This document shows positions 32,131 through 39,595 of a stretch of 64,000 bases of DNA, piece after piece. This DNA comes from Pachyseris speciosa (lineage: Eukaryota > Cnidaria > Anthozoa > Scleractinia > Pachyseridae). The notes below the pieces were generated by a model that made no database searches, was not told the DNA's origin, and saw only the letters and a list, made by a program, of their open reading frames with translations. Every line of letters starts with the position of its first letter. The stretch's first letter is position 1. Both the position numbers and the translations under genes were made by a program. The DNA lies in assembly GCA_016490735.1 (NCBI GenBank), contig JAEMWC010001449.1, positions 1-64,000 on the forward strand, given 5' to 3'.

Positions 32131-32643
32131 ATGGATGTAGAACGTATGAAAAAGCTTCTTAAAAGTGGAATTGAAGCTGGAAATAAAACTAGAGAAGTTC
32201 GTGAGGTTATCAAGACTTATGAATACAGAAAACAGGATGCATATGATACAACATCAGAATTACTGAAACCCTCTATTGATGTCCAGAAGAGTGTGAAAGA
32301 AAGTGTAGACAAAAAACAGGATGAAGTCATTGAACAGTTGAAACAAAATCAAAAAGCCTTGACATCTGGTTTTGAAGATCTTATGCTATTAAACACGTTA
32401 CCTGAATCAGTACCTTTGAAAACAACATTACCAATTGATTACAAACCTAAAATGATGACTGAAACAGAAGCACCATATAAGTCAAATCTTGACAAAGGTT
32501 TCTCACTTGATGAGGTTAAGGTATTACAGGAATATGAATTGTCTCCACCAACAACAATTTTAAATAGGATAATGGATGGTACAATCGACATCGATGATTA
32601 CAAAAAGAAAATCGGAGATTTGACAAGGAAAGTTGGACGTTAA
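32131..32643 (+). CDS. Coiled-coil-type protein of unknown function, first part
   Basis: 171 residues from ATG 32131 (TCTAAC at 32115). Highly charged and helical (MKKLLKSGIEAGNKTREV, KQDEVIEQLKQNQKAL), probably coiled coil. It stops at TAA 32641-32643. The same frame then stays open to 32997, so the next ORF may be its C-terminal half separated by a nonsense codon. No family recognised. Position next to the capsid genes suggests a virion component. Confidence 0.6.
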   Translation: MDVERMKKLLKSGIEAGNKTREVREVIKTYEYRKQDAYDTTSELLKPSIDVQKSVKESVDKKQDEVIEQLKQNQKALTSGFEDLMLLNTLPESVPLKTTLPIDYKPKMMTETEAPYKSNLDKGFSLDEVKVLQEYELSPPTTILNRIMDGTIDIDDYKKKIGDLTRKVGR

Positions 32644-32997
32644 AAAGCTCATCTATCAACAACCAAAACAAACAGGGAAAAAAACAAAGAAAAGATATTC
32701 GAATTTGCTCAAAGGATCAAATTGCTGCAAAAGTACAGAAAAAGAATCGATGCTATTGAGGAAGGTGCACAAACTATTGGTTCAGGCATGGGAAGGAGAA
32801 GAGGTGCAATGGGTTCAAGGGATGCATTTTTGGCAGACATGCTTTCAAGACTGCAATTGCTTGGTGGATCTATTTCAGCCGGCAACAACAGCAAAAATGT
32901 TCAAAATGAATTCACAAAAATATTGCATACGTTGAACAGACTGGGAATCCTGAAAACCGGTGAGTTGAATAAAATAATGATGAAATATCTAATGTAA
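32644..32997 (+). CDS. In-frame continuation: basic protein of unknown function
   Basis: Directly after TAA 32641-32643 the same frame runs open for 117 codons (stop 32995-32997), with KIFEFAQRIKLLQKYRKRID, a Gly/Arg patch (GSGMGRRRGAMGS) and a helical end. The first ATG is late, at 32788; a TTG sits at 32722. It is either the C-terminal half of the preceding protein, now cut off by a stop, or a separate gene. The stop overlaps the TCTAA motif of the next gene (32988-32992). Confidence 0.5.
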   Translation, partial: KAHLSTTKTNREKNKEKIFEFAQRIKLLQKYRKRIDAIEEGAQTIGSGMGRRRGAMGSRDAFLADMLSRLQLLGGSISAGNNSKNVQNEFTKILHTLNRLGILKTGELNKIMMKYLM

Positions 32998-33003
32998 AAG
33001 TAT

Positions 33004-33789
33004 ATGACAGAAATTTCATTACGATTCAACAGTAAAAACAGAGACAAAATTGGTGTTAGTAAGAGTCATGATTTTGAAAAAAGATTCAATACACCTCTTA
33101 AATTAACGAATGATTTAAAATATGAAATGGCTGTGAATGTTATCAATATGACATACAGTTGGTACAATATCAGAGATATTTTTGAAAATAATCAAATGAA
33201 ATACAGCTATGACAAAGGTGTAAACTGGGAAACAATAACATTCGTTGACGGGATGTATTCATACGACGATATCAATAGTTACATTCATGAGTATATGAGA
33301 AAAAACAGCCATGTACTGAATCCATCTGAAACAGACAAATCAAAATTCATGTATGGTATTAACATGTATTTCGTTTTGTCAACATATCGCATTTTGATTG
33401 AACTTGATGAAAACTATCGAGTGGATCTGAGAAATCTTGATTTCAGAAAACTTATCGGTTTCAATTCAAAATTAGTTTCAGCCACAGAATATGGAACAAA
33501 TCTACCTGATATTACAAGAGGAGTAGATGAAATTTATATCAATTGTGATATGGTGATAGATAGCATTGTTGATGGAAATAGCACAAATACAATCGCAGTT
33601 ATACCAGTCACAGATCTCGTTAGAAGTTTACCTTTCACTTACAAACCTCGTTTTCTTTCATGGAATCCTGTCTCAACACATACAATCAGCTCAATACGCT
33701 TTTATGTCACAGACTCTTCTAGAGCTCCAGTCGATTTAAATGGGATAGATTGGTATATTGAGTTATTCTTGAGAGGGACAGAATTATAA
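33004..33789 (+). CDS. Minor capsid protein (penton-like, single jelly roll)
   Basis: 261 residues. The start ISLRFNSKNRDKIG..DFEKRFNTPLKL, then YEMAVNVINMTYSWYNI and YDKGVNWETITFVDGMYSY, is the recognisable profile of the Polinton minor capsid protein. That protein forms the pentons at the fivefold vertices of the icosahedral shell. It lies upstream of the major capsid gene as usual. Its promoter motif TCTAA at 32988 overlaps the preceding ORF's end. Confidence 0.85.
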   Translation: MTEISLRFNSKNRDKIGVSKSHDFEKRFNTPLKLTNDLKYEMAVNVINMTYSWYNIRDIFENNQMKYSYDKGVNWETITFVDGMYSYDDINSYIHEYMRKNSHVLNPSETDKSKFMYGINMYFVLSTYRILIELDENYRVDLRNLDFRKLIGFNSKLVSATEYGTNLPDITRGVDEIYINCDMVIDSIVDGNSTNTIAVIPVTDLVRSLPFTYKPRFLSWNPVSTHTISSIRFYVTDSSRAPVDLNGIDWYIELFLRGTEL

Positions 33790-33802
33790 AACCTAATAAT
33801 GT

Positions 33803-34056
33803 ATGAAACGGTTTGAGTTTAAGAAATATGAACAACATGGTGAAGGTGTCATGACTGACATTATCAAAACAGCTGGAAAAAAGCAGCAGAAAAAGCAGCC
33901 ACAACAATTGGTGAACATGCTGGCAAAAAAGCTGGTGACAAAATCATAGAACTTTTGAAAAAGAGAAAAAGTGGAAACAAGAGTGGAACTGAGAGTGTGA
34001 GCCAGACTGGTGGTTTAATCAAAAGAAAGAGAGGCCGACCGCGTAAAATCAAATGA
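33803..34056 (+). CDS. Small basic (pX-like) protein with an internal -1 shift site
   Basis: From ATG 33803 the zero frame encodes 48 residues (stop 33947-33949). At 33877-33883 the in-frame heptamer A_AAA_AAG occurs. The -1 frame from there is open to TGA 34054-34056 and encodes an Ala/Lys-rich helix followed by a KRKRGRPRK nuclear-localisation or AT-hook-like end. Small basic proteins of this kind accompany the major capsid gene in Polintons and adenoviruses and probably bind the packaged DNA. Either the longer product arises by frameshifting or one A was lost. No strong downstream stem is visible. Confidence 0.6.
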
Positions 34057-34086
34057 AAAACTAACTTTTATCTAACACAATAATAT

Positions 34087-35355
34087 ATGTCAAACTATCG
34101 TGACTCAAAATATATCGAAAGATATGAAGATGTAGTGTTCGAACTAGAGACAGCACTTAATACTGTAGTAGCAAACAATGCTCATCAGAGGAAAACAGGT
34201 TACCGTTTCGTTGTTGATAACAGTGGAGAGACTACACCATTTGACTGGTATAATGCCAGTTTTAATGTTATTTTCAAAGAAAATAAGCTTGCAGATGGAG
34301 CTGACATTGCTGCTGCAGATCGAAATGGTATTGTTAATTCAGTTCACGCTCTTATTAACACCATTAATGTAAAAATGAATGGTCTTGATGTTTATGAATG
34401 CCGTGATGCAAACCAAGCCACAAATATTAAGTCATTGCTTGAGTATTCACAGGGTTATGCTGTAAGTCAGGGAACCAATGAGTTCTTCTATCTTGACACC
34501 AGCAGAGGTGCTGAAAACAGAGTGGCACAAGCTGCTTATAACAAAGGATTCTCAGATCGTAAAGCTTTGCTTAATGATGGTGGTGAAATAAATGCAGAGA
34601 TAGCATTGAACAGATACGGTTTTTTCAAGAGCTTTTGGGATGAACTCATGCCTAACTCAAAAGTAGAGGTGAACCTAACACTTGAGAGTGATGACAATTT
34701 GATTTGGCAAGCTACTGATGAATGTCGTGTGGTACTAACTAAATTCCAGCTAATTGTTAATTCTGCGGGAAAGTCATTATACATGAGCAAGTATCTTGAC
34801 AACAGAAAGTGGACTTACATGAGAGAAATGGTTGAGAGAGGCAATTCAACAAGACAACAGACTGCCAATTTCCGTATTTCCACAGGAATAAACAAACCCA
34901 GGCATGTCTTTGTATTCATCATCAATGATGCTAATGATTCGTCTCAGACAGCCAATCAATTTCTCTATAACACCTTTTCAGTTGCAAATAACCGAACTTT
35001 GACTGATTGTTATCTTGAAGTTGGCAATGGAAATGATTATCCAGAGGTTCATTATAAACCCTCAACAGAACCAACAAGAGTATTTAGAGATGTTTTGAAA
35101 TATGTTCAAGCTGTAAATGATTTCAGTGAAAGTACCCTTCTCACAAGAGGAAACTTTGGTACAATATTCCCTTTCATTTACTTTGATCTGACAAAACAGA
35201 AGCAGGACATAAAAGATGGAATGACAAAACTGACTTTCAAATACACTTTGAGTGATGGAACAAATGCTGATTACAGTGTGTATGCATTGGTCCTCTATGA
35301 GCAGGATATTGAGATGAAAAAGACTGATGGAAAATTAATTCTGAGATCAATGTAA
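34087..35355 (+). CDS. Major capsid protein (double jelly roll)
   Basis: 422 residues. The profile fits the Polinton hexon-like protein: YIERYEDVVFELETALNTVV near the start, TPFDWYNASFNVIF, FFKSFWDELMPNSKVEVNLT, and the final beta strands before LILRSM. Trimers of two jelly rolls build the T-number lattice of the capsid. An ideal promoter context is present (TCTAAC 34071-34076, then ATATATG). The frame is intact. Confidence 0.88.
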   Translation: MSNYRDSKYIERYEDVVFELETALNTVVANNAHQRKTGYRFVVDNSGETTPFDWYNASFNVIFKENKLADGADIAAADRNGIVNSVHALINTINVKMNGLDVYECRDANQATNIKSLLEYSQGYAVSQGTNEFFYLDTSRGAENRVAQAAYNKGFSDRKALLNDGGEINAEIALNRYGFFKSFWDELMPNSKVEVNLTLESDDNLIWQATDECRVVLTKFQLIVNSAGKSLYMSKYLDNRKWTYMREMVERGNSTRQQTANFRISTGINKPRHVFVFIINDANDSSQTANQFLYNTFSVANNRTLTDCYLEVGNGNDYPEVHYKPSTEPTRVFRDVLKYVQAVNDFSESTLLTRGNFGTIFPFIYFDLTKQKQDIKDGMTKLTFKYTLSDGTNADYSVYALVLYEQDIEMKKTDGKLILRSM

Positions 35356-35474
35356 ATGGAATAATTAAATTAAATTAAATAAATTAAATAAATAATTAAA
35401 TAAATTAAATAAATTAAATAATTAAATTAAATGATTGTTTGTATTAAATACAATTTAGTATAAACATATATTAT
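35356..35474. repeat. AT-rich intergenic repeat (TTAAATAAA)n
   Basis: About 70 bases of AAATTAAATAA repeats between the major capsid and protease genes. There is no TCTAA motif here; the protease gene instead has TATAAACATATATTATATG. Confidence 0.8.
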
Positions 35475-36701
35475 ATGACTACTTATCATCCTCATGGAGT
35501 GAAACTTTCACAGGGTCAGAAACAAAAGCTAGCAAAAGCTTATGCAACAAATTCGCCTGTAACAATCAGGTTGACACATAGTGAATTGTCTGGAAATGAT
35601 CAACTAATGTTGACTAAGACACAAATCAACAAACTGATGAAATCAAGAAGATCAGGAAAAGGTTCAGACATCAAGATATCAAAAAATCAAATCAGAAAAG
35701 CAGTTGTAGAAGGAGGCTCTCTTTGGTCCAGTCTTTATTCACTTGGAACAAGACTATTGCCTTATGCAGGTAAAGCAGTAGCTAAAGCGGCTCCAGCATT
35801 GGCTACAGGTGCTCTTTCTTCATTAGCAAGTCTCGGTGTTGATAAACTATTTGGGAAGAAAAAAAGTGGAGGATTTCTTATTCCTAATGCCAATTTATCC
35901 CAATTATTGAATGTAGGAAATTTATTGAATACGAGACAGATGGCAGATATTATTCAAAAAATGCAGTATGGTGGAGACGTTGTTATCAAACCAACAAAAG
36001 CGCAGACTGGAAAGGGTATTGGAACAATACTCGCCAGTATTGGAATTCCTTTGGCTATAGAAGCAATCAGAAAATTAACTGGAAAAGGTTTGCATGTTGA
36101 AAGCAGCCGTCCAAGACGGTCATTAGATGTTCACGTTCCAATCGGTTATGGAATGAAAAAAAAAAGACAAAAAAAAGGGAAAAGGGCTTCTGTTAGGCAA
36201 AGACAGTCCATTCAATTCAATCCCAATTCTGGGAACCATTTTGTAAACAAACCCTTATCCAACTTCGATTTAATCAATTGGGTTAAACAACTTGGAATAA
36301 AACATTTCAGAGGAGTATTTTCAAGAGACAATCTGCCGACGAGGAGACAAATCAAAAACAATGAATGTGGAATAGTCAATCTTGACAGTAAGATTGGACC
36401 TGGCACTCACTGGGTTTGTTATCGCAATGGGGGTAAATACTGTGAATACTTTGACTCATTTGGTTTAATGATGCCAACAGAAGTACAGAAATACATGGCT
36501 ACAAGTGGAAAACAACTTGAATACTCTGGAGATGAGATACAAGAAAGAGATTCAGTCTTGTGTGGATATTGGTGTTTGTACTATCTTCTCGAGAGACAGA
36601 ATGGTAAATCGATTCTGAACACAATACATAATGCTGATTTTGATCCCACAGACACAAGTGTCAATCACAGATTCATTATAGATTACTTCGAAAATATCTA
36701 A
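35475..36701 (+). CDS. Core protein fused to adenain-like cysteine protease
   Basis: 408 residues. The first 230 are basic, with a SHPHGVKLSQGQ-like start (YHPHGVKLSQGQKQKLAKAY). An Ala-rich amphipathic segment (GKAVAKAAPALATGALSSLA) and a GYGMKKKRQKKGKR patch follow, resembling adenovirus-type core/membrane-lytic minor proteins. The last 160 residues are a Ulp1/adenain-fold protease: catalytic His in GTHWVCY (about residue 312), Asp in YFDSFG (about 327) and Cys in CGYWC (about 363). The protease would mature the capsid and could release its own N-terminal half. The stop codon TAA is embedded in the next gene's TCTAAC motif (36697-36702). Confidence 0.85.
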   Translation: MTTYHPHGVKLSQGQKQKLAKAYATNSPVTIRLTHSELSGNDQLMLTKTQINKLMKSRRSGKGSDIKISKNQIRKAVVEGGSLWSSLYSLGTRLLPYAGKAVAKAAPALATGALSSLASLGVDKLFGKKKSGGFLIPNANLSQLLNVGNLLNTRQMADIIQKMQYGGDVVIKPTKAQTGKGIGTILASIGIPLAIEAIRKLTGKGLHVESSRPRRSLDVHVPIGYGMKKKRQKKGKRASVRQRQSIQFNPNSGNHFVNKPLSNFDLINWVKQLGIKHFRGVFSRDNLPTRRQIKNNECGIVNLDSKIGPGTHWVCYRNGGKYCEYFDSFGLMMPTEVQKYMATSGKQLEYSGDEIQERDSVLCGYWCLYYLLERQNGKSILNTIHNADFDPTDTSVNHRFIIDYFENI

Positions 36702-36710
36702 CTAAATTAT

Positions 36711-36851
36711 ATGGAAACAATTATTGTGCAAGTTGTTGGAACACCTGTTGTAGTTCGTAATGACAAGATAATGATAGTACTCAAGAACCAATTCGGCGAA
36801 GATGTTATAATAATATGTGAAGTGAAACAAGTTTTTAAAGAAAATATCTAA
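36711..36851 (+). CDS. 46-residue ORF of unknown function
   Basis: From ATG 36711 to TAA 36849-36851; beta-prone and valine/isoleucine-rich (METIIVQVVGTPVVV). It has the regular promoter context (TCTAAC 36697) and its stop again overlaps the next TCTAAC (36847-36852). Expression is plausible only from this context; there is no homology to invoke. Confidence 0.45.
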   Translation: METIIVQVVGTPVVVRNDKIMIVLKNQFGEDVIIICEVKQVFKENI

Positions 36852-36863
36852 CCAATATGTATA

Positions 36864-37022
36864 ATGGTAAAATCATATTGTGTGAAACAGAAGAAAGTCA
36901 CTGAATGTGTACCAGGAAGTGAAAGATATCAAAAGACAAAAAATGGTCGAACTGTGATGAAATGTACTTGTGCTGAATGTGGAATCACAAAGACTAAATT
37001 TGTCAGAAATCGGGGAAACTAA
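36864..37022 (+). CDS. 52-residue zinc-type protein (DUF5679-like), first ORF of a frameshift cassette
   Basis: ATG 36864, stop TAA 37020-37022. The profile is YCVK..., then KTKNGRTVMKCTCAECG, then TKFV, close to the short YCVKC...CPVCG zinc proteins found in viruses. Here the second cysteine of the first pair is Gln (CVKQ) while CAEC is intact. TCTAAC at 36847 lies upstream. The last three sense bases read G_GGA_AAC directly before the stop, a canonical -1 slippery heptamer, with a hairpin beyond. Frameshifting would join it to the phospholipase A2 frame. Confidence 0.6.
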   Translation: MVKSYCVKQKKVTECVPGSERYQKTKNGRTVMKCTCAECGITKTKFVRNRGN

Positions 37023-37045
37023 TTAGCCCGTCTGAAGGGGCGGGC
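37013..37045 (+). promoter_or_regulatory. Predicted -1 frameshift signal 1 (G_GGA_AAC + hairpin)
   Basis: The slippery heptamer is at 37013-37019 in the zero frame of the 36864 ORF, immediately followed by the stop TAA. After a six-base spacer an 8-bp hairpin spans 37026-37045: stem 26-33 with 38-45, six GC and two GU pairs, four-base loop GAAG. The -1 frame starting at 37019 is open without interruption into the PLA2 ORF. The GC-rich patch is conspicuous in AT-rich surroundings. Confidence 0.7.
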
Positions 37046-37066
37046 ATACTAGATTCGGCCGCAGAT

Positions 37067-37705
37067 ATGGCACTAACAGGATTTTTGGAACATGGAGTCC
37101 CTTATTTAGCGAAGAAGGGTGTTGAAATGGGTAGATATTATGCATCAGAAGCAATGAGAAATCCAAAGCTGCAAAAGCAATTGATTAATAAAGGACTTTC
37201 CCTCACAAAGCCTATAATTACAAAGGTTGGGACTGAAGCTTTAAATCAACTGTCAACAAAAGTGAGACCAAACATTCGTTATAAAACAGATATCAAGGGA
37301 TTGGATTATGGCAAAGGTATTGACATTCACAAGATGATCGGCAAACTACCAAAACCCAAAGCTGGCTGGACACCAAGTAAATATAAATATATGGGACCTT
37401 ACAATCCATTGCATGAGCAGTTGGAATATGATCCAAATACTGGTGAGGTCTTGAAATGGAATGTACAACCTTATAACAAAGTGGATGAAATAGCAGCTTA
37501 CCATGATATTTGTTATGATATGGGAAAAAATAAAGGTGATTGTGATAGAACAATGGTCGAGTCACTAGATCAAATACCATATGGTGAGATGCCAAAATGG
37601 GGTCAAACAGCTAGATTCTTAATTGACAAAAAACAGAAATTAGGTCTTGGTGTTTCAAAAAACGGAAAAAGCCGTCGAGTGAAGAAAACTGGCAAGAAAA
37701 ACTAG
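37067..37705 (+). CDS. Phospholipase A2 (parvovirus-type) ORF
   Basis: 212 residues from ATG 37067, although the frame is open from 37019 and could be entered by frameshift instead. The Ca-binding loop YMGPYNPL is at about residues 108-115 and the catalytic pair in AAYHDICYD has His at about 146. The rest of the active region KNKGDCDRTMV follows. This matches the virion PLA2 domain of parvovirus VP1 and of some Polintons, used to breach endosomal membranes. The N-terminal third is Lys-rich and of unknown fold. There is no TCTAA motif before ATG 37067, unlike most neighbours. Near the 3' end lies A_AAA_AAC (37657-37663), a second slippery site leading into integrase. Confidence 0.82.
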   Translation: MALTGFLEHGVPYLAKKGVEMGRYYASEAMRNPKLQKQLINKGLSLTKPIITKVGTEALNQLSTKVRPNIRYKTDIKGLDYGKGIDIHKMIGKLPKPKAGWTPSKYKYMGPYNPLHEQLEYDPNTGEVLKWNVQPYNKVDEIAAYHDICYDMGKNKGDCDRTMVESLDQIPYGEMPKWGQTARFLIDKKQKLGLGVSKNGKSRRVKKTGKKN

Positions 37706-37750
37706 CTGATGAATTACATGCACCCATAAAACGAAATTTCACTCGGCGGC
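37657..37750 (+). promoter_or_regulatory. Predicted -1 frameshift signal 2 (A_AAA_AAC + 13-bp stem)
   Basis: Heptamer A_AAA_AAC at 37657-37663 in the PLA2 frame, then a seven-base spacer GGAAAAA. A 13-bp stem follows: 37671-37683 pairs with 37738-37750, with twelve Watson-Crick pairs and one GU, closing a 54-base loop. The -1 frame from 37663 is the integrase frame. Spacing and geometry are those of retroviral frameshift signals; the long loop could form a pseudoknot. Confidence 0.75.
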
Positions 37751-38625
37751 GTGTGATTGTAAATACAATTGATGAAATATGGGCAAGTGATCTAGTTGAA
37801 ATGCAACAGTTCAGTAAATGGAATAATGGTTATCGATATCTTCTTATGGTTATTGATGTCTTCAGCAAATATGGTTGGATTGTCCCATTGAAGGATAAGA
37901 AAGGTGAATCTGTCACTGAAGCATTCAAATCAATATTCAAGGAAGGCAGAAAACCACAGTATTTATGGGTTGATAAAGGTAAAGAGTTTTACAACAAACA
38001 CTTGAAGGACTTGCTAGAGAAACATAGTGTACAGATGTACTCAACTGAGAATGAAGAGAAGTCATCAGTAGTTGAAAGATGGAATAGGACAATGAAGTCC
38101 AAAATGTGGAAGCAGTTCACTGTTCAAGGTAATACACAGTATTTAGACATGTTACCAAAATTAGTGAAACAGTACAACAACACAAAACATTTAAGCACAA
38201 AGATGACACCCGTTGAAGCATCTGATAAGAGGAATGAAGGAACTGTTTACTTCAATTTGTATGGTGATATGGAGCCATTAAAACAGAAACCGAAATTTAA
38301 AATAGGTGATAAGGTCCGAATATCCAAGTATAAACGGAATGTGTTCGACAAGGGTTACACTCCAAATTGGACTGAGGAAGTGTTCACAGTTGATAAGATT
38401 CAATACACTAATCCAATAACATACAAACTAAAAGATCACAACGATGAAGAAATACAAGGGAGTTTTTATGAACCTGAGTTATTAAAGGCTAAACAGGATG
38501 TATTCCGTATTGATAAAGTCATTCGCAGAGATTACAAGAAGAAACAAGCTTTGGTGAAGTGGAAGGGATATAGTGATGACTTCAACAGTTGGGTACCATT
38601 TAGGGATTTAAGGAATATTATCTAA
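37663..38625 (+). CDS. Retroviral-type integrase with C-terminal chromodomain, no ATG of its own
   Basis: The frame opens inside the PLA2 gene after a TGA near 37640 and contains no ATG before the conserved domain. NWQEKLADELHAPIKRNF leads into the rve core. Catalytic residues are D in WASDLVEM, D in WVDKGKEF, and E in VVERWNRTM about 34 residues later (DDE). An SH3-like strand region follows (KFKIGDKVRISKYK), and a chromodomain ends the protein (RIDKVIRRDYKKKQALVKWK, then GYSDDFNSWVPFRDL). The integrase cuts the 6-bp-staggered target, and the chromodomain may steer insertion to modified histones. Expression most simply requires -1 frameshifting from the PLA2 frame. A non-AUG start (GTG 37753) is possible but would cut conserved N-terminal sequence. 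Confidence 0.85.
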   Translation, partial: RKKPSSEENWQEKLADELHAPIKRNFTRRRVIVNTIDEIWASDLVEMQQFSKWNNGYRYLLMVIDVFSKYGWIVPLKDKKGESVTEAFKSIFKEGRKPQYLWVDKGKEFYNKHLKDLLEKHSVQMYSTENEEKSSVVERWNRTMKSKMWKQFTVQGNTQYLDMLPKLVKQYNNTKHLSTKMTPVEASDKRNEGTVYFNLYGDMEPLKQKPKFKIGDKVRISKYKRNVFDKGYTPNWTEEVFTVDKIQYTNPITYKLKDHNDEEIQGSFYEPELLKAKQDVFRIDKVIRRDYKKKQALVKWKGYSDDFNSWVPFRDLRNII

Positions 38626-38672
38626 CATATATATGTAGACCCTACAGTAAAAAGCTGTTATTTGCTAATGGT

Positions 38673-38698
38673 AGCCAAGAATATTATTATTCCTGACT
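38673..38698. terminator. Imperfect hairpin downstream of integrase
   Basis: AGCCAAGAATA pairs with TATTCCTGACT around TTAT. It is part of an ~85-bp segment repeated at 39598-39694. A transcript-end hairpin, as in some giant viruses, is one reading. Confidence 0.4.
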
Positions 38699-38754
38699 AT
38701 ATTTAAACACAGGTTGAAAATGAATTAAAGAATATTATCTAATGTATATAACAT

Positions 38755-39595
38755 ATGATGAGTATGCAAAAATATTCCTACGATAATAAAGAATTGGATG
38801 TATCAATAGATTGTTATCTTGATGATAAAAATGACGTTTGGTTCAGAGGAAGAGACATTGCTAAAATTCTTGACTACAAAAATCCACAAAGAGCAATTCA
38901 GAGATTATGTTGTATCGGATGATAAAATCTTAAGAGACCACAAAATCAGCATAAATTCACGGGGGACAAAAATGGTCCCTCGTGCTGAGACCACTGATTC
39001 ACGGGGGACAAAAATGGTCCCTCGTGCTGAGACCCCCGAAAAAACTTTCAAATGTTTCTTCATAAATGAATCTGGACTTTATTCACTAATACTGTCCTCT
39101 AAAAAACAGGAAGCAGTAAAATTCAAACATTGGGTTACATCGAAAGTATTACCATTAATCAGAAAACAAGGATATTACAAACAGTTCAATGATAGAAGCA
39201 ACAACATGATATTAATTGAAAGTGAAAATGATTTGCATTATAAGATTGTTTCATTCATCAGAAAGAAATATGAAGACGCATTAATGATAGCCGGTTTAGG
39301 TGAAAATCAAATAAGCTCAAATATGAGAATCAGAAGTTATAACAAAGGATATATGTCTGGACAATGTGATTTGATGTTAATGAATCCCACCAGAAAATAC
39401 AATGCTCTTTGTCTTGAATTCAAAAGTCCCACTGGTGTATACCAAGTGTCGGAAAAACAAACGATCATGAAGCAGATGTATGAAAAAAACAAGTGCAGAT
39501 ACATCATGAGCAATTGTTTTGAAGATTTGATTTATGAAATAACCAAACACATGGAAGAAAGCAAATTGTATTTATCACGTATAGGAAAAAACTAA
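38755..39595 (+). pseudogene. BRO-N domain protein with VRR-NUC-like nuclease domain, frame broken
   Basis: From ATG 38755 the first frame encodes 55 residues of a BRO-N domain (VWFRGRDIAKILDYKNPQRA), then meets TGA 38920-38922. The rest of the domain (VVSDDKILRDHK, then FINESGLYSLI and WVTSKVLPLIRKQG) is in the +1 frame, which runs to 39595. The break lies near 38898, where one extra base would explain it. The C-terminal half has LHYKIVSFIRKKYEDALMIA, GLGE, GQCDL and LEFKSPTG...SEKQ, the PD-(D/E)xK motifs of VRR-NUC-type nucleases. A 39-bp hairpin-forming unit is duplicated in frame inside BRO-N (38958-39035). The promoter motif TCTAA is at 38738. Confidence 0.7.

Noticed and set aside
37023..37066. 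GC-rich patch with an EagI-like CGGCCG before PLA2, considered as vector or assembly contamination
   Set aside because: It is in frame with PLA2 and forms the hairpin expected at a frameshift site, so a biological role fits better.
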